The position numbers and the translations under genes were made by a program. From Daedaleopsis sinensis (lineage: Eukaryota > Basidiomycota > Agaricomycetes > Polyporales > Polyporaceae): a stretch of DNA of 64,000 nucleotides. The notes under the pieces were generated by a model that made no database searches, was not told the origin of the DNA, and worked only from the letters and a program-made list of their open reading frames with translations. Below, piece by piece: positions 26,120 to 37,411 of this stretch. The stretch lies in assembly GCA_033807695.1 (NCBI GenBank), contig CM066305.1, positions 3,968,001 to 4,032,000 on the forward strand. The letters are read 5' to 3'. Every line of letters begins with the position of its first letter. The stretch's first letter is position 1.

Positions 26120-27038
26120 TCCACGTCGATTGGCTTATAACTCACAGGCTTTCGATCTGTCAGCTCAGCTGCAGCGTTGTTCTGTAGCAATGACTTGGCT
26201 TGCGGCAGTTTCAAAGATGATTTTCTGTCATCTCGCTCCTATATAAGCCAAAATAAGTCGTTATGCGAAAACACGTCATTCCAGAAAGCACTGACACTGG
26301 TGTTCCGGTGAAATGGCTTTTTATCCTCGTCTTCTTGTTTCTTGATCTTCGGCATCATGACCGTGACCGGCGGTGTGCGCGTCGAGTGTGAACGTACGAA
26401 GCTCGAGCTGCCAGGATTCCCGGGACTTGGAAGTTGGAAAAGTATGCTGAGGGTGCCAGTCCGCGCGAATGACTAGCCGCGTCGCTCGAGGTTCGTTAAT
26501 CAACCTCGTACATCGGTTCGGCTTGCCAACTAGCTTGTCGGAGCGCCAGCAAAATGCGGTCGACCCTGAGTTCGGTTCGGTTCGTCTTGCATAAGGAGCA
26601 CTAGACCGATTACTTACTTACCAACTCCATCAGCTCGATTTAAATTGAAAGAGGAGGCGAGTTCCACGGTTCACCTTCTTCTCTGGTCATCGTCGAAGCA
26701 GTCACGGTGGTGGTAAGACTTAAGTTACTCTGGAGGAGGAGACGACGGTTGGTCCCATCCATGGGCGCCTCTGTAGCCTTAACCGAATCTTGATTACGTC
26801 AGCGCTAAGGAGAAGGTTGGCACGATTTCGGACGACAGACCACTACCCACCACCATGTAGGCATGAATCCGGCGCGAGCTTCGTGGGTATGCACCCTGCA
26901 GTGTATACTAACTAGGGACTACATTGCTAGCATACTATTCTCCTACATGACACGACTACGCGCAGTAAGTAATAGGTGAGGCATATAGTAAACTTGAACA
27001 AGTTCTCACTACTAGCTGTATGATTCTAATTTCTCCAG
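26120..27038. other. Intergenic, no gene recognised
   Basis: Only short frames; no N-terminal half of the SDR pseudogene could be found here although it would be expected upstream of 27039. Confidence 0.45.
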
Positions 27039-27527
27039 ACCGGCATATCTAGCACGCGCATTCCTTCCCCTGGTTGGAAAGAGCCAGAAGAAGACGATCG
27101 TGAATGTCTCCAGCATCCTCGGGAGTGTCGGCTCCGACTGCGCCGGAGGGTTCCATACCACATACTCGATCTCCAAGGGCCAAGGCCGCGCTCAATAGGC
27201 TCCTAGTCTTCCATCGTCGGATGTAGATGCGTGGTAGTCGGCTCCTGACATTGTTTTCTAGACTTACAAGCAGGCGAAAGAGCGTCCTGACATTATGACG
27301 ATCACCCATTTGGCCTGGATGGTTGCAGACAGGTTTGCTATCACTCATTCCTCAATCATAGCATATTTCCTCATATGCCCACTCTACTTCGCGTAGATAT
27401 GGGAGGCCCTCACGCCCCCGACTCTGTCGAGGTTGGAGTCGAGGGCACGCTCAAGACGATCAAGTCGCTCACGCTACAAAACTCGGGACAGTTTTTCGAC
27501 TACAAGGGCGAGTTGATGCCCTGGTGA
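27039..27527 (+). pseudogene. Short-chain dehydrogenase/reductase, 5'-truncated and frameshifted
   Basis: After a ctccag acceptor the frame reads AYLARAFLPLVGKSQKKTIV, then NVSSILGSVGSD (the conserved NxSS/S region) and HTTYSISK, the catalytic YxxxK motif. Directly after it the frame hits a stop (27199); reading one base over restores AKAALNRL. Later blocks YKQAKERPDIMTITHLAWMV (the PGWV region, altered) and, after a 3' acceptor at 27394-27396, DMGGPHAPDSVEVGVEGTLK ending at ELMPW and a stop match the usual SDR C-terminus. No Rossmann TGxxxGIG motif is present upstream. The copy lacks its N-terminal half and has a frameshift, so it cannot work. Confidence 0.75.
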
Positions 27528-27665
27528 ATTGTGCAGTGGCGCTTCGGACAGTGGAGGGAAGTGTGCGGTTGTACTACAGCACGATACACAAGGTAGTCAA
27601 GTATCAGAGGGGAGGCATAATCATACATATCTTAACAGGTTGCATATGGTTCATATAATCTTCAG
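27528..27665. other. Short spacer between the SDR relic and the F-box gene
   Basis: The 3' ends of the SDR relic and the F-box gene converge here with about 140 bp between stops. Confidence 0.4.
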
Positions 27666-30024
27666 TCACAATCGTGTCGTGTGCGCCGCGGCATTATGGT
27701 TGAGCCACGGTCCCAAATTCTGCTGCACCATCTCCGACCGCTGACTCGCCATCTTCCTCGCCACATGCTCCCTCGCGGAATTCGGCTTCTCGCACGGGGT
27801 CATCGGCACATCTGTGTCCTGGATGTCCCTCAACGGCATCGGCGCACGTTGCCCCATCTCGTCTACAAGGCAAGCACAGAGAAAGAGAAAGTCAGCAGAT
27901 AGATCACACCGCGCTACGGCCTCGAGCACTCACCTTGTCTCGGCCCGTCGGCGAAGTCATACACCGTCACCTCCTCCTTCCCCTCCTCCGCGACGAGCAG
28001 ACGTCCGATCGTCTCATCCCACGCAAATGTGCGCACGCGAAGCCCCAAGTCGCTTAGCCCCCCATCTTTAAACCACGGCGAGTGCACCATCGCGAGCGGG
28101 TGCTCTACCAAGCCGTCCTCCCCGACCGGGTGCGGTCCGGGCACCTCCCAGCCTCGGTCGACAATTGGCTGCACGCCGATCACGAGCGGCGCGTCCGAGA
28201 TCTCGTCCCACGTATAGCTGAAGAGTAGCGGGCGCCGGTGCGCGGGTAGGATGCGCAAGTGGAGGTTGGGGTTGCTGGACCCGCTCCAACGCAACGTCCA
28301 CGCGTAGTCCATCGGATAGTCGTACGTCACCCGGTAGCGTGGGACGGACGGGGCCGCCTCGGTCACGGACATCATGTCTGAGTCGTCTGTGTCTGGCGCG
28401 GCGGCATGGCCTGCGCCGTTCGTGTATGCGCCCGTAGCGCCGTGAATCCCGTATGCGCCTAGAGGGACCAGGATGCGTCTGGGCGGGAAGAGGATCCTGA
28501 CAAACATCTCCTCGTCCGCTCTGTGCGCAACGACACTGATCGGCGGCGGCTGGGGAGGCTCCGCGTGACCGGGAGGCGGCTGGCTCGCGCGCACCCATGG
28601 GCTAACGAGGTCCGAAGACGGTCGCAAGAACTCGGAAGGCTCGGGGATGTATATGTGGCTAAGGGTGCCCAGCCGCCTCCCGATGGTGTGGTCGATCGGG
28701 GAGTGCATTTGGGTCTTCTTCACCGTGCCACAGCGAAGCGCCGGGTACTTTTCGAAGCAGTATGTCGGAGTGCGAGGCGTGTTGACCTCGCGCACAACAA
28801 GCACAGCGTGCTCTAGCGGAAGTAGCTGAATCGCCTTGATGTGATGGCGCTGCATACGGCGATGGTTGTGAGAGATCGAACCGGGTCGTAAGGTGCACAA
28901 GTGAACGACGTACGCGCTGGGCGTGGGTGGGTTGGTCGGCGCATGTGAGGAACGCGACTGCCCCGCCTCCTAGCTGCTTGAACGCGATGTCGTTGTCGCC
29001 CTTTGCCACTGCCAGATACGGCTTGCCGAACATATCCGCGAGGACGGGGCTTCTCAGCTCCTTGCGCGTGGTGAGGAGGACAAGGTTCTTGAACGGCCGA
29101 GGGAGCGACGCAGCTTCTTCGCGGTACTGCGCGGTATCGGTGGGATGCGGGATATCAGCGAGGTATTCGAGGTTCTCGAGCGGCACGTGCACCACGATGC
29201 ATGCGTAACGGAACTCGATCTCGGGGTCGATCTCGTAGTGTGTGCTAAACAGCGACGCGTCCTGGCGATGACCCTTAATACTGGGAAAGAGATCTTCAGT
29301 GATGACCAGCATTGCTCAGCATAGCTATCGAGCGACGTACACTGCCTTCCGGTCCGTCTTGTGGTGGTAATCCCTGCGTAGGAAGGCGATGACGATGCTT
29401 TGTTTGCCTTGTATAGACATGTACTTAGCTTGTATCGAGTACGCCTTGGCTACGGTGTCGATCGCCGCTACCGCCCGAGCGCTGCCCATCGTATCCATCC
29501 TGTACACGACGAGCGAGTACTGATTCTCGCCGGGAGTCGTGACAGACGCAACAAGGTATTGCCCTCCTGGGAGCTGCTTCATCTCGACCATGCGATAGTT
29601 GGCATCGAACGTCCACTTGCGGAACACGCGTGCGTGTGGGGACTTCCAGTTCTTGTCGAGGGAGTAAGCGCGGATGAGAAGGCGCTCGACTTCGAGGCCG
29701 GACATGTTCTTGAGGGTGTTCCGCTCGGTGGGGGGAAGTGGGGGCAGTGGGACATCACACTTGAGGAGGAGACGTTTCCAGATGATGGGCTTGTGTGTCA
29801 GCTCGTAGTAGAGTTTGCTGCACTATAGAGCGGCATGAGTATGTGCGAGGTCGTAGTTCAAGACGTAGAAATACCTTGCGAAGTCTGAGAATGTCAAATA
29901 TTTCGAGGTAAGAGAATACGTTGTCGACAAGAACGTCGTTTGGGAGTCGGTCGAGGGAGGATCTGTTGATCGGACGACCGACAAATCGGTCGCTAGCGTT
30001 GAACAGCGATGGAAAGAGCCTCAT
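27666..30024 (-). CDS. F-box domain protein, large (703 aa)
   Basis: Five exons (30024-29875, 29822-29341, 29280-28914, 28849-27934, 27862-27666) keep frame across all junctions. The N-terminus has the F-box: SSLDRLPNDVLVDNVFSYLE, then IFDILRLRK and, in exon 2, CSKLYYELTHKPIIWKRLLL. The rest is a long scaffold with beta-rich segments such as QYLVASVTTPGENQYSLVVY and LLFSYTWDEISDAPLVIGVQ, consistent with a propeller-like substrate-binding part, but I see no classical WD or Kelch repeats. Such proteins are thought to bring substrates to SCF ubiquitin ligases through Skp1. The exon 2-3 intron is the least certain: I use donor gtacgt at 29340 and acceptor tttcccag ending at 29281, the only pair that keeps frame. 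No damage is visible. Confidence 0.82.
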
Positions 30025-30639
30025 CCTGAGGAGATGGGGACTCGGGTTGAGATGAGAGCAGCAAGTTCAACGTGACGAACGAGGTGTGAGTGGATCCTGA
30101 GGACACGCGCCCTTTAGAAGAGTATTCGTCAGCCGTAAATCGAGAATGCAAATGGACATGGAGACCTTGTATTTGCCTCATTGGAGCTGGCAATGGCAGT
30201 CGCAGTCAAGTAACGGATCGTCCCAACTTCGACTATAATGCGAGGCAGTGTTCTTTGTATTCCGAAGCTTCGAGGATATTAGGTAGCTGTATGGAGCTCA
30301 CAAGGTAGTGTCCATTTTCGGAGAGCCTACCGAGACATCAGTTCCAGCAGAAGCCCACTATTAGCACGCGCCTATCTGGCCTTGTACTTTGGGTATTGAC
30401 GATTTGTATCAATGTTAAATGACATTGTGACTCAACAAGTTTGAGTCTAGTAGTGCGAGCTCGAGTCTAAGAAAGAGCTGTACTGCAAAACAGATAGACG
30501 ATACTTGATGCTACAAGGTAGCCAACTTGAAGGGCACCACGTCGATTGAACCGTGGGCTGCCAGAGGGGGCTGGGGGAGGAAGTGCTCATGACACGGCGT
30601 GTGGAAGACTCACCCACGCGTCGCATAGTGACCTTGTAC

Positions 30640-31438
30640 TCTCTATAGCACCAACGCGGCATCGTTGTGAGTAGTGAGAGACTCGAACCTCGAACTCGAG
30701 CACGTTGTCCACGTTGTAGTAGCACGTTGTGGGTCGACTTATGGCCAACCGGACTAAGGTTGTGCATTGTGGTTTGGCTGATCTTGCTTGTTTCGATGAG
30801 GCCAAGGAGATAACATTGACAGGTAGAAGTGTCTAAGATTATGATCATGAAAGCATAGCATAAGTACAAGATGACGAGACGCGATGGTAAGAGCAGCACT
30901 AGCGCCGGGTGGTAGTCGCTAAAACAATGATTGCCGATAATGGGAACATATTCTCCCGGGTCAAGCATCTTGATTCTCACGGACTCCTCTGCTAGACAGA
31001 GACATCGTCTAGTCTCGTACCCAGACGTAGAGTCCCACCACCGCGGCTACTCAGACGGTGCGGGCGTTCTACTCTACGTCTGGGTACGAGACCAACATCC
31101 TCCGAAAAATGGTTCATCTAGCGCAGCTAGCTAGTAGGGGTATCCACGTTGAGGGAACGATCGCAGCTTCAAGATGTCCGTTCGATTTACCGGCCGAAGA
31201 CAGTAGTAGGCTCGAGAGGTATGACAATAGCAAGGGCAGCATCGTGGAGAAATTGTCGGCAGGCTAACCCAAATATTATGAGCGCGATCATATTCGTGTT
31301 CTCGCTAAGCCTATGGATGTCCTCGGAGTCGGGCAGCGCTCCGAAGCTGGAACTTGTATATTCGAGGTTGTAGACGAGATACGAAATAACAAAGAGAGAT
31401 GGGAGGAACAACGCAGCTGCTCTTTTATTCGCAAACAT
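30640..31438 (-). pseudogene. Possible remnant of a multi-pass membrane protein
   Basis: From an ATG at 31438 the frame reads MFANKRAAALFLPSLFVISY, then LSENTNMIALIIFGLACRQF with a second hydrophobic run, up to VFGR with a possible gtaaat donor near 31190. Further on (about 30980-30780) a frame reads LVLLLPSRLVILYLCYAFMI, hydrophobic again. The pieces do not join into one clean frame. They could be the remains of a seven-helix-type protein of the kind common in agaricomycetes, or chance. Treat as weak. Confidence 0.22.
31012..31092. repeat. Perfect 22-bp inverted repeat with 37-nt loop
   Basis: The arm gtctcgtacccagacgtaga (plus gt) at 31012-31033 is exactly reverse-complemented at 31071-31092. 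It would form a 22-bp hairpin in either strand's transcript. No target duplication or run of T typical of a Pol III gene is seen nearby. Confidence 0.8.
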
Positions 31439-32095
31439 TGCGGTGGTGGCCCTTAGCAGTGAACGGTAGGGCCGGCTTGAGCGCGTAACTTGAACGTAAC
31501 CTCGCCCAATCCGAATTGGGAAGTCACGCATAACGGTGACTTAGATGGCAAGTCACAAGTTTTGGACTCGGACATAACCGTGACTAGTACTCCTTGCACG
31601 CCGCTCGCATCATGAGCACATGCCAAGCAGCTGTCCTACGCCTGGGATAGAGGGTACGTCTTGCTCCTCCTGCAGTGCTACTAGGACTTATCATGATCTA
31701 CTACGCACTCTTTAGAGTCGACTCGGACGCTCCACAGTGACCCCTCGGACGGCACCAGTCGGTCTAACGTTGAACGCGCTCTGGAAATTGAAATGCTGTC
31801 AAAACCTCTACCCCGGATGCATTGAACCCATGTACTGAAACTATGCATATCTAAGTAGACTCAATTGGGTGTTCTTCTCAGGATACGTCTTCGGCTTTGT
31901 TCGGCTTTTCATCCTACGGAGTTTCATGTGGGGCAGGCAACGGTAGTAGATATATTTCACTCTTGAGCCTTCTAGCGCTATGATTGTGCCCTTCTCTAAC
32001 TCTCTCTATCTCCACGTCTACTGCGCCTTATAGCTCGAAGATCTATAAAGCGTGTTATCAGGACCCTCATCTCTTGGAATCCACCTCCAGGCGAC

Positions 32096-34289
32096 ATGGA
32101 TCGAGAGGCCAAGGAACCGGAACCGCCCGCCACTGGACATACACAAGAAGTCTCTGAGCCGAAGGCGAGCGGTGCCTCAGAGACTCCGCAGAATGGGGAT
32201 GATGGAGACGCTGCCCTCATCGTCGATTGGGATGGTCCAGACGACCCGACGAACCCCAAAAAGTGTCACCTTTTGCATTTCAACACTTCAAGCGTCATTG
32301 ACGTCTATGAAACAGCTGGAAATTCTCCAAGAAATGGGCAGTGACCGGTGTCGTCTCCGCCTACACGTTTATGAGCCCCCTGAGCTCCTCTATGATGGCA
32401 CCCGCGAGCAAACACATCGCAGACAGCTTTGGTGTCACGAGTCCTACGGTGGTTGCGCTGCTCACGTCTGCATATGTTCTTGGATATGGTGCGTAGCTCT
32501 AGCAGCCGTTCGCTGCATGAGGATGACCCCGGTGACCTATTTGTCTGCAGCGTTGGGCCCGTTGGTGCTAAGTCCGATCAGTGAGCTGTACGGCCGGGCG
32601 AGAGTGCTGCAGGCCGGGAATTTCTGGTACTTGGGTGCGCCCCCTAAGTTCTACCCCACTTCGTGCGCTTGTTACTGACCCCATATTAGCGTGGAACTTC
32701 GGGTGTGCGTTCGCAAGGAATCCAGCAGAGATGGTAGTCTTCCGATTCCTATCCGGCTTCGGCGGTAGTGGCACCCTCTCCGTACGTCGAAGTTCGCATA
32801 CTACTACCGTGGGGTCGATCGTTTCTCTGACATCATCATCACAGATTGGAGGTGGCGTACTCGGAGACGTCTGGCGTCCCGAGCAGCGGGGCCAAGCAAT
32901 TGCGCTGTACTCGCTCGCTCCCTTGCTCAGCCCCGTCATAGGTCCCATATGCGGTGCATGGATCGCCGAGAAGGGTGACTGGAGATGGGTGGTGAGTGCA
33001 GACTCAGACTAATCACGACACCTCTACCTAACTCGTTGACTAGTTCTGGGCTCCGACAATCGTCAGTGTGGCCGTTCAGCTAGTAGGACTATACTACCTC
33101 AAAGAGAGTAGGTCACTGTCTCGAGTCGTCTGTCACAGCGACTTTCGCTCACAAGTAGCGTAATCGTTTGCAGCATATGCACCTGTTCTGCTCGAGCAGA
33201 AGGCGCGTCTCATCAGGGCGGACATGGACCCCGAGAAAGCGCAAGAGCGCGAGGTCCGCACCATCTTTGACGGTGCAGACAGACAGTGCGTTTTTCACTT
33301 CACGCTCGCAGCTCCCTCTGTGCTCAAGCCTGTCACTTCCCAGGTGGAAGAACATCGTTCAAAAGGCACTCGTCCGTCCGTTCATGCTGATTGCCCTCGA
33401 ACCCATCATCCAGCTACTTGGGCTATATCTCGCGTTCGTGTATGGGACCCTCTACCGTCAGTGAACCGTTCCAATCCCCAGTCAATGAGTTCGCTGACCA
33501 ACTGCATTCCGCTAGTATTTCTAACGACATTGCCGTCAATATTCGAAGGTGTCTACCAGCAGCCGGTCGGCATTGCTGGGTTCCACTACATCGCGCTCGG
33601 GCTCGGAATGTTTCTCACGTCCCAGATCAATGCGCGCATCATAGACAAGACGTACAAACACTTGTGCGAGAAGCATGGTGGGGTCGGGAAACCCGAGTAC
33701 AGACTCCGTAGGCGACTGTTCCTACCTATCGTCGAATGAAAACTGACTGTGCTCATAATCGGACAGCTTCGATGATCCCAGGGACGGTCCTTCTGCCTAT
33801 TGGAATCTTTATAACGGGATGGACCGCTCGTGCCGACGTTCATTGGATCGCGCCGGACATCGGGATCGTGATCGTCGGCGCCGGCATGATCCTGAACTTC
33901 CAGTCCATCCAGACGTATATCATCGACGCCTTCACCCTGTACGCTGCGTCAGGTGAGAACCAGCTGTCCGCCGTTCCAGTCCACGGCCCGGGGACTTCGC
34001 AGACTGTACACTAGATGACGACTCTTGTAGCTCTTGCAGGGAGTACGGTCCTGCGCTCGCTCGCCGGGTTCGGCTTCCCGCTCTTCGCGCCGTCGATGTA
34101 CAATGCGCTCGGGTATGGCAAAGGCGATACAATCCTCGCTTGTGTGGCGATAGCTATCGGGATCCCTGCGTACGTTGTCTTAAAATCTGTGCTACTGATG
34201 GCTGTGCTCACGTTGGCCATAGGCCCTTCCTCCTATGGCGGTACGGCGAGCGTATACGGAACGCCAGTCGGTATGCAAAACGCGCATAA
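32096..34289 (+). CDS. MFS drug:H+ antiporter, DHA1 type (copy 1)
   Basis: Twelve exons with eleven short introns splice cleanly to about 511 residues from the ATG at 32096 to the TAA at 34287-34289. The cytosolic N-tail (about 56 residues, rich in Pro, Glu and Asp) ends in DWDGPDDPTNPKN, the usual DHA1 start. Then come WKFSKKWAV and the first helix, the motif-A region ELYGRARVLQAGN, and the antiporter motif C region SPVIGPICGAW in helix 5, followed by EKGDWRWVFW. The central loop contains LEQKARLIRADMDPEKAQ. The last exon ends RYGERIRNASRYAKRA. Members pump out drugs, toxins or polyamines at the plasma membrane; the substrate here is unknown. TATAAAG lies 46-52 bp upstream of the ATG. No defects were found. 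Copy 2 at 37412 has every intron in the same place. Confidence 0.92.
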
Positions 34290-34852
34290 TGCTACGCCAA
34301 CATCTTCTCGTGGTCCTAATCGAGAGAGCTCGAACTTCGAGCTTCGAGGCTGCAAGCACTGACTCATATGCAGCCGCGAGTGGTGCCCGAACTTTCGGAG
34401 TGCAACCCGTATAGAAATACCCTTGGATGATACCCCAGCGATCTAGATACATAATTTAGCTACGGACCCGACATCCAGAATGGTATTCGCAGCCGGTCTA
34501 GGACTCGTGACAGAATGCGGTGCCACGATCTTCTTCGAGTTGGTTCATCGATGACGTCGACGCTGCCTTGGAGTCCCCCATTGTGTGCGAGATGTGCACT
34601 GCGACAAGCGAGCGGAGTGTATCAGTAGTACTAGTTGGCACTAATAGAAGTGTGGAGGCAATGGTTGTGCAACTTCAACTTGGAGTCCAGAGTTGCGCTT
34701 TTGGCGCTAGAGGAACAGGCTCGGGGATGCCGGGCTGCCCGGGCCTTTCCGAACCAAAGGTGGCTAAGCGAAGCGAGTCTGCGCAGGCCCTGACCCTCTG
34801 TTAACGTTCATCATCGACGTCCACCTGGAAGTCTCAGACCAGCATCATTACC
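34290..34852. other. Intergenic, no gene recognised
   Basis: Only short frames between the transporter stop codon and the pseudogene that follows. Confidence 0.5.
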
Positions 34853-35520
34853 ATGTCTGTGCCTGCTCTCCCTTCTTCAAATCATCAAGATCATCCATCC
34901 AGCGGAGTTGCGCACCAAAAATCTAGCGTGGGAGGGTCACGGTCCAGGGTTTCGAACCACGGCGCGACGCGTCACGGTCCAGATGTGAGTTCAGCGCAGC
35001 TCCGCGGTGACGCTAGCTCATCACTTTGTAGAACAAGCACTCTTTGGAACCCTGCGAGAAACTTCGTCGGTCGTTCTACACCAACCCGAAGGCTCCACTT
35101 ATGTTCTATGGCTGGGCGTGGAATTACGGCTACCTCATGAACTACGCCATACGTCACAAACTCTCCTACCATTTGGGAGACATCCAGATTGGCTACAGCG
35201 CACTAGCCGAGCCAGGATTCTCCAAGGAGGACTTTCAGGACTATAACCTTCTTCTATACGAAGTGCCGCAGGTTGTGAAGAAGCATTTTGAGGCACGGTG
35301 CGGGTTCCGGCTCTGTGTAGAGGTCCCAGTGGACAGACGAGAGCATGATGGGGTGTTTGCGCTTTACTAGAACCATAACGCCCTGGTACTGGCTGATGTG
35401 CTCATGAGACCGGGTGTTGCACAGTTTGAGAAGGCGTTAGGGATCATCCATAAGGCGATGAACGAGAAAGGGAATGAGTGCGACCTGCTATGGTGGCATT
35501 CTGAAGATAAATACGCATAG
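34853..35520 (+). pseudogene. Unknown conserved basidiomycete protein, disrupted by an in-frame TAG
   Basis: Exon 1 (34853-34984) and exon 2 (from 35032) align throughout with the intact gene at 58135-58796. Shared blocks include CEKLRRSFYTNPKAPLMFYG, WAWN, YAIRHKLSYHLGD, LAEPGFSKEDF and DGVF. At 35368-35370 the frame has TAG where the intact paralogue has TCG (…DGVFAIYSNHD). Beyond it the frame stays open and similar (LRPGVAQFEKALGIIHK-type block and LLWWH) to a final TAG at 35518-35520. A single C-to-A change therefore explains the loss, and little further decay has occurred. Function unknown; no domain recognised. Confidence 0.85.
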
Positions 35521-35774
35521 GTGGTACGCTGTCAATGTTTTCTCCTCGTTCAAAAGATCGTGGACGAGCTAAAACTCTGTTTATAGTCTATGTATCTCTT
35601 GTCTCCCGCTCTGATATGTGATCACGATCTGTCGACGTATATGTTCGAACTCTTACAGTCGGGCTCCCAGCTGCGACGTTGCCTCTTTTCTCATGTGCGT
35701 ATGCCGAGGAGAATGCGTCTCCGATGCCGACAAGAATCGAAGACTCGGGCCCGGCTTCAGATCTGCAGAAGTCT

Positions 35775-36140
35775 ACCAACACCGCCTGCGTCGCAGGCAG
35801 GTAAACCCCCTCGCTCAACACGACCGTCTCCCGTACTACACTGCCCGACAACGCCTTGCTCGCCATCTCGAAGCTCTGCCCTGCTCACATCAGGCTAACG
35901 GTGTCATCCGCATGCTGGCGGCCTTATCACCAGCCGCCGCTCGGACCCGCGCTCCCAGTCTCAGTGCTCTCCCCGCGAACGCGAAGTCAATGTGCACGCT
36001 CGAGCACTCCCCAGTGCTCGTCGTCAGCCAAGGCCCACGGGTGCCGGTTGACGGAGCTTCTCGCTCTCGAACGCAGTATACTACCGGGACACGTCTGACT
36101 CCCGAGTTGCCGAAGGCAAGCTCCGAGACGATAATGTGCT
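35775..36140 (-). pseudogene. GH79 relic (C-terminal fragment)
   Basis: On the minus strand this stretch matches the last exon of the GH79 gene at 45789-47572, from its C-terminal Asp-Phe end inward for about 360 bp, with many substitutions and small gaps. Recognisable pieces correspond to LPATQAVLVDF, GLVVRETVVLSEG-type and the PSVHIDFAFAG region. No earlier exon is present. It is the 3' end of a decayed copy, lying between the disrupted unknown gene and an M35 relic. Confidence 0.8.
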
Positions 36141-36359
36141 GGTGCTGGATGATATCGGGAATAGTGTCAGGCGACTTCAAATACGCCCACTTATGTTGTG
36201 AATCTATGCTGTCAGGACTCAGAGCAAGCGGAATGATACTACAACCTTTCATTGGCGATCAGCGCAGACTCGATCGCTCTCACGTATCGCTACAGATGAT
36301 CGTCGATGAAGCTACAGCATATATGCGGGACCAGCTGTACCGCTTCCCTCGCGAACCAC

Positions 36360-36575
36360 TCAGCACTGAGTGTTCTGGTAGACCTGGGTGACGAAACACT
36401 GTGGGACGCACATCGCCATCAGTATCCCAGCAACTCGGCAAGACAGGACACTTACGTTGTAGTTGTCGGCATTGGTGACCGCCAGTTCGGGGTTCGTCTG
36501 CGCAAGGCTAATGTCGAGGAGGTCGAAGGAGCAGCCGTTGGTTTCCCGATCGGATCTTGTGCGCTTACGGGGGTA
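36360..36575 (-). pseudogene. M35 peptidyl-Lys metallopeptidase relic (last two exons)
   Basis: On the minus strand the last exon (TQVYQNTQC then stop at 36362-36360) and, after a clear intron, the end of the preceding exon (CSFDLLDISLAQTNPELAVT then NADNYN) match the two intact M35 genes at 42464 and 54457. The HELTH zinc-site region is missing or unrecognisable upstream. The fragment directly follows the GH79 relic. Confidence 0.8.
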
Positions 36576-37411
36576 AGGAGCACAGCCAGCCTTTAGTACG
36601 CTCGCGGCTTACTCAAGCTCTTTTCACAGATAAGTTGCCTGGCATTCAAGCGGTCACCGACTTAAGACAGGCGTACTACACTGCCTTCCAGTGAAATTCA
36701 CTTCGAAACGTTGAGCTACAGCGGAGAGGGTCTATCTATACTAAGTATTGACTACTTTTGACAGATCAGAAAGCTCTCCTGCGTACCCGTTTAACGCACA
36801 GCAGCCTTGGGTGACTTGCCGGGCTTGCCTCAAGTTCTTCAAAATCCTGCGCACGAAGAAATTCTCGCGGTGCACTATTTCTCTTTCATGACCTCAGACC
36901 GTCTTGACGCGTGAGCTTAACATTTCGAGGTATATGTCTGTCACTGATGAGGAGCTGAGATTTCGTGTACAGGCTTAGACCACCAGCAGATCTCGGGAGG
37001 CGCACTCCGGCTATTTCACACGGACTCTCGCGTTCGGTCACAGTGGTCGGATTATATCGGCTTTGAACAGTTGTCCGCGAGCTCATTTTCAATACCACGT
37101 CAACTATCCGTATCTTCCCCAGGCGCTCCGGCCAGAAAGCAATCGTTGGGAGGTCTCGGTATACTTAGTCTGCTCGGCCCTGTTCGGGTTCTGACACGGC
37201 AGCATCTGTCAGACATGTATGTCTGTGATGGGCCACGAATACGTCGATGACTACGGACAGCTTCCGTCAAAACACTTGGGCTCGCCGGCGGTCCCGTATC
37301 TGACGTCTTCCGAGCTCTCCTTACACCGCTACTCAGGCACGGCGGAGTTCAGATATAAGGCGACGCTCCTGCTCTCTGCTAGCCTCAGCTCGAGGCCACA
37401 TCGATCACGCA
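36576..37411. other. Intergenic, no gene recognised
   Basis: Short frames only. A TATA-like ATATAAGG at 37353-37360 lies about 55 bp before the second transporter gene. Confidence 0.5.

Larger units (their letters stand above)
30025..32095. other. Intergenic with possible membrane-protein remnants and a hairpin
   Basis: No confident gene. Two hydrophobic minus-strand fragments and a perfect inverted repeat are listed separately. A TATAAAG at 32044-32050 belongs to the transporter gene that follows. Confidence 0.45.

Noticed and set aside
28068..28598. 176-codon minus-strand frame inside the F-box gene
   Set aside because: An alternative frame of the large F-box exon; compositionally biased, no motif.
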